NCBI GenBank assembly: GCA_951799445.1
Contig: OX637295.1
Coordinates: forward strand, 13,516,001-13,580,000
Origin: Pseudisothecium myosuroides
Taxonomy: Eukaryota; Streptophyta; Bryopsida; Hypnales; Lembophyllaceae
Length of the DNA stretch: 64,000 bases
Direction of reading: 5' to 3'
Made by a program: the position numbers and the translations under genes. A model generated the notes under the pieces. The model was not told the DNA's origin. It made no database searches and saw nothing but the letters and a program-made list of their open reading frames with translations. Below, piece by piece: positions 59,666 through 64,000 of this stretch. Position 1 is the first letter of the stretch. Every line of letters begins with the position of its first letter.

Positions 59666-61177
59666 CATTCGCTTACAACCCTGTTCAAGCATTGTAGAAT
59701 GTTCCGAAATATTCTCGGATAATCTGAGAATATTCCTGAATATTCTAAGAACATGTTTGTAGGAAGGATGAGGAATTTGTAAGCTGTTGTGTCGAACACA
59801 ATAGACGTTGTATCTGTTAGATAACTCTGACCCAAAAGTCCATGTTTAGGGTAGAAAACACAGCATGCTGATGTTCTCTCCTGTTTTGTACCATTCTGGT
59901 TGAATTTGTTGATATGGTCACATTGACCTCACGACAGAAAATCAAGCTGATTATCAGTTGCTTCCATTTTGCAGCTTAAGTGGGGAGTGTGTCAAGTATT
60001 CACAGGAAAAGGTCTTTCTATAAATATCATTGGATTTGCGAAAGGTTTCTTCTTTGTTCAGTTTATATTTTTTGCAGACGTCTGCTGCATTTGCACTGTC
60101 TCCATACCTGTCCATTGAGAAAATTAGAGGGTTATCACTGTAGAGGAAAGGCAATGATTGAAGTGGAAGCGTTTCTTTGGTCCATTAATGCAAGTGGTTA
60201 AGTGTTTGAGTAATATGCCAATGAAGAAACAAGTGTTTGTCTTCCAAGCATTGTTGCTTGTGAAGTCAAAAAAAAGGAGAAAGTTCATGTATTATTCATG
60301 TCATGTATAGTGGAAGTCATGTTGAATTTTTTTGAATTACTCTTAATATAGGTCAATCATACACATGACTGGAGTTAACCTCTCTTGTGTTGAATGTCTC
60401 TACTATTGTGTAGCACCATTGTCTTCAAACCATGTCATTTGTCAATTACCATGATGCTACCCTACTAAAGAAATGGCAAGAAATATCAAATCCCTTTTCT
60501 CATCCTATGTCCTATGTGACAAATGAAAGATGACATGGCAATGAAGAAGTAAAGGTTCTTTTAGGTTCTACTATTAGAGTCTATGAAATGTGAAAAAGAA
60601 GAATTTTTATTTGTTATTCATCCGACATAATTAGAATAGATGTGTTAAACCTGAGTATTGGCTGTTGGAATGTGGTATCGGAAGGAGCAAGGTTCAAAAT
60701 TGTGGTTTTAAGATACATACCCCAAATCCCAATTGCTTCCCCTATTTACATATTGAGAACATGTCAGCCTAGAAATCTTGGAAATATGTAGATAAGGGAT
60801 GCAATTTGGGTTGGGGAAGGGACAATTTTGGAGATGCCAACCTTAGCAACTGCCAGACTTGTTGATGAGTTGCCAATAACTAACTGAGCCAGTAGTCGGC
60901 TCTAGGAAGTCATTTGAACAAGACGAGGAAACATTTGTTGTGACCTCAACAATGCTGTTCGTTTACCTTGTAACTTAATTGCAGGGATTGAAGGGACTGT
61001 GTCTGCATCGATCTCCTCCTTCCTTTTCCATTCGCATGCTTGGCTCCTTTTCTCTTCATGTGCGGCAGACATCATGCTGCAATGAGTTTTTTCTTGTGTA
61101 TGAGAGCAAGCTTGATGTGATTGCTGTGGAGAGCTTAAGCGGAAGTTCAACACTCGGTTGCAAAGCTTTCCATCAGA
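59666..61177. other. Spacer between lipase and CPN60
   Basis: Contains the lipase 3' UTR and the CPN60 promoter/5' UTR on the same strand. The palindromic GAATATTC(T/C)C motifs near 59710-59750 (ATTCTCGGATAATCTGAGAAT) form a small hairpin. No gene seen. Confidence 0.45.
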
Positions 61178-64000
61178 ATGTATCGTGCTGCGGCCGCGTT
61201 GGCGTCTCTTGTAAGGTGTTTCTTGATAGGTTAAGTTTGCTGATTGTGCAATTTTCTTTCTTCTTGTATGCTTATTTAGAGTATTCGTAACCCTGAAACG
61301 ACAGAGAAGTCCCAATGGGGGCTCCATTTTCCAAGTCTGTTCAATTTTATTTTCATTTTGGCGAGCACAAGCAACGATCTTTACTTATTCTGGTGATATA
61401 AAACTTGACCTATGTGACTCATTTATTCTCACGGTACGATCAATCAAATTGGTTATTTTAAAAACCTTGAATCCTTGCTTAATTTGGGCTTGAAGGATTC
61501 ATGTGTAGAAAAAATTCGATTGTTTGTCATGCAACAGCTGTAAAATTCTGTAATGTAATCTTTTTCGTTGAGCAGCAGCTTTCTTCTTCTTTTTCTTGGA
61601 CGTTGCTGTAGTTTTGCAAATCTTTACATTTGACACTAGTGCAACTATTAGTACAATGGTTCTTCGGATGTTCGTTGTGAAAGCATGCCTAATTCGAGCA
61701 TGCAGCTTTTCTTCTTTACCTATTTCTTGAATCATTCCTCAATTCAAGGTGACCTTCGATGTGATTTCTTGCAGTATTTCTCTTGTTTGTCTCTGTGAAA
61801 CTCTCAGTTGTTTAAATATGAAGTCATTGCAGTGACTGGTGGTAGCTCGTTGGTTTTGCAGATGTCAACCACTTGTGCAAGTAAGCATTTTCACCTACTT
61901 GGCCTTTAGTATTTGTAGCAGATAGGTTTTGCCGCCTAACTTCACTTAGTCGGTTCATTAGGTGGACCGCTTTCGTTTAGGTAGGCAGTTAAACAGACGG
62001 GATGTGGCATTGTCTCCGGACGTAAATTTGTGTTTTTAAGTGCAAAATTCGAATTTCAAAGTATTTTCGTCATAAGGATTTATTAGAAATATGAAAGTAA
62101 AGCAAAAATGGAAGATTTTGCATAGTTTAAGTCTGCCATACAACACATGTCATAGAAGAGTTGATTCCTAGTGTAATTTTGAGCTCATTTCTGTGCACCG
62201 AGTATGGTGTTGTACTGGAAGTGACGAAAAGCTCTATTTTGTCTACAGAGTTAGTCTTTTCTGGTGTCACTGTTTGCTGGACTGAGAACGAACATGCGCT
62301 ATTGAAGTGTTTGCAGCACCTAAATCAGTTGCAGGCGATTCGAAGCTTTTCTGCCAAGGACATCAGGTATGGCGTGGAAGCTCGTGCTCTTATGCTTCAA
62401 GGTGTGGAGCAGCTTGCAGATGCTGTGCAAGTAACGATGGGTCCAAAGGTATGCAAGAGTTTTTCCATTTTTCCAACTTAACCTTTAACGTCACGTTTTT
62501 TGAAAATACGCTGAAAAGTCAACACTAGGGGCTTGCTGTGACGTTGAGGATGAAGATAGGGTCTCAAATATATGACATGTATGTAGTGTTGGTTTTCGGG
62601 TTAACATTAAATTTAAAACCAACAAGGTTCGTCCGTATACCCAAAACCTGTTATACCTAAGGCTATCATCTAAGTTTATGAACTGAGCATATAATTGTGA
62701 GATACACTATCATGAAGTCTCACCTCTGGAAAATCACCAGTGCAAACCCGTTGTTGAAATTGCATTAATAAACCAGCATTGGGATCATGTCGTTTTAACC
62801 AACTCAGGTCGAAACATCCCAATGTCGATTGTTTGTTGAATGTGTTTTTGATGATTTTTTTCAACAGAGAGTTTGCAGTAGTTTGAAAGGTTTTGTAGTA
62901 CTTGAGCATTAATTGGACTTGATATTTGCGAGAAATTGCCACTCACTATCCATTGTCGCTCTTGGGAAGAAAACCCTTTTTTTTCGGAACTTTGAACAAT
63001 TTTTCAATTATGTTGTAACTACTAGCACCTCCTATTTCATATCCAGGGCCGCACTGTCGTCATAGAGCAATCCTATGGCTTTCCCAAGGTGACCAAAGAT
63101 GGCGTCACAGTGGCCAAGAGCATTGAGTTTAAGGACAAGCTGAAGAACGTTGGAGCCTCATTAGTGAAGTCGGTGGCAAATGCCACAAATGATGCTGCAG
63201 GAGATGGTACGTTCTTAAGTCTTAGACAACACGTACTTATGGATTGTAGATAGGTGTGTTGAATGTAACTGAAACTGCATCAAGCTAACTGGGATTCACT
63301 ATTTTTCCAAATTAGAGGTTTCCATATTTTGATTGATTTGGTTGCAGGTACTACTGCTGCAACAGTGCTCACTCGAGCCATATTCTCTGAAGGCTGCAAA
63401 TCTGTGGCTGCTGGCATGAATGCCATGGACTTGCGTCGGGGCATCAACTGTGCTGTGGATGCAGTTGTTGCACACTTGAAGAGTCAAGCCAAGATGATCA
63501 GCACATCGGAAGAGATTGCACAAGTTAGTAATTCGATTTACCCCTGTTGCCAAATGTAGCACTCACTATCTGTGTCCATGTGGCACAGTTAGTAGATTTA
63601 TCCTCAACAAAATCTTCATTCATGGTAATTTTTGGACTGGAGATTTTTTTTCTTCTACCCTAGATCTATGCCTCATCATTCTGTTGTCATTTTTCGTTGC
63701 CATGACACAATACAACCCAAATTCTGTTGGTAGATTGTCCCTTATCTCTTTCCTGATTCAACAGGTTGGAACAATATCTGCCAATGGTGATCGTGAAATT
63801 GGTGACTTGCTTGCACGTGCCATGGCGAAAGTCGGCAAAGAGGGTGTTATCACTGTATCTGTAAGTGGACAGAGATGGTTTTAATTATTTCCCAAATTCT
63901 TTATTATGCCTGATCAGCCATCAGTCATTAGAAAAATTTGAGTCATTCAGCGCCAAGACTTTGTTTCTTCTGTTCACTATTGCACGATCTCTTGAGAACC
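61178..64000 (+). CDS. CPN60: Mitochondrial chaperonin CPN60 (HSP60), 5' part
   Basis: Five exons, in phase: 61178-61210, 62317-62448, 63047-63206, 63348-63523 and 63765-63860; the gene runs off the right edge. Exon 1 is only 11 codons, [11 protein letters not shown], the start of an Ala/Arg-type mitochondrial targeting peptide as in plant HSP60. Exon 2 reaches the mature part ([26 protein letters not shown]). Then follow [20 protein letters not shown] (ATP-site region), [20 protein letters not shown] (GDGTT nucleotide-binding motif), [20 protein letters not shown] and [16 protein letters not shown]. Role: GroEL-type ring that folds proteins in the mitochondrial matrix with CPN10. The exon 2 acceptor could also be six codons later; both keep frame. 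No lesions in the visible part. It lies 1.5 kb downstream of the lipase on the same strand. Confidence 0.95.
61345..61500 (+). repeat. Half copy of foldback element in CPN60 intron 1
   Basis: Shares TTATTCTGGTGATA, CTTGACC, CAAATTGGTTATTTTA and GAATCCTTG..GGATTCATG blocks with the foldback at 58768-59224. Confidence 0.6.

Noticed and set aside
60660..60710. TGGTATCGGAAGGAGCAAGG, similar to a plant LTR-retrotransposon primer-binding site
   Set aside because: Too degenerate, and no LTR ends or pol frames are nearby.
63926..63960. CATTAGAAAAATTTGAG at the right edge, like a group G element start
   Set aside because: It lacks the GGCC-rich inner arm, and the other end would be outside the window.
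1..64000. CRISPR arrays, rRNA genes, bacterial operons, riboswitches
   Set aside because: None seen; the tandem repeats lack regular repeat-spacer structure and the window is clearly eukaryotic.

Overview
The window is eukaryotic nuclear DNA from a land plant. The evidence is GT-AG introns, small exons, a QALGGH-type C2H2 zinc finger, a nodulin-like MFS carrier, a mitochondrial-type CPN60 with a tiny first exon, and long AT-rich spacers packed with MITE-like elements and a very long LTR. The kinase gene with long arrays of 34-residue TPRs reminds me of seed-free plants (moss, lycophyte or fern), but that placement is a guess from memory. Gene density is low: about six loci in 64 kb.

Layout: (1) 0.74-9.84 kb, a decayed kinase-TPR gene on the + strand. 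It carries an in-frame TGA in the kinase, a 0.9-kb MITE-like element in a degenerate TPR, and a 5.0-kb TG...CA element that splits the TPR array and has no internal terminal duplication (probable giant solo LTR). (2) 13.3-15.3 kb and 21.4-23.4 kb, two minus-strand copies of one ubiquitin-specific protease gene. The first lacks the His-box exons; the second has all five exons but a 1-nt frameshift. (3) 30.2-32.4 kb, an intact two-exon nodulin-like MFS carrier on the minus strand. (4) 40.1-42.7 kb, a minus-strand C2H2 zinc-finger gene with a Gln/His-rich tail. (5) 55.4-59.7 kb, a class-3 (DAG-type) lipase on the + strand with GHSLGG, Asp and His elements. (6) 61.2 kb to the right edge, the 5' part of a mitochondrial CPN60/HSP60 gene on the + strand.

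The genes do not form a pathway. What dominates the spacers is transposon debris: at least ten elements sharing CCC(C)TAAAG-like ends next to TTAA (once ATAA) on both sides but with several unrelated interiors; a second group with CATTAGA...GGCC ends; a third with GGGTGAATGCAAG ends; one CACTA-type MITE; and a large foldback element in a lipase intron. The shared-terminus TTAA group is the best candidate for something not yet described. No element in the window encodes a recognisable transposase. Exon boundaries were read by eye from splice consensus, frame continuity and family motifs.
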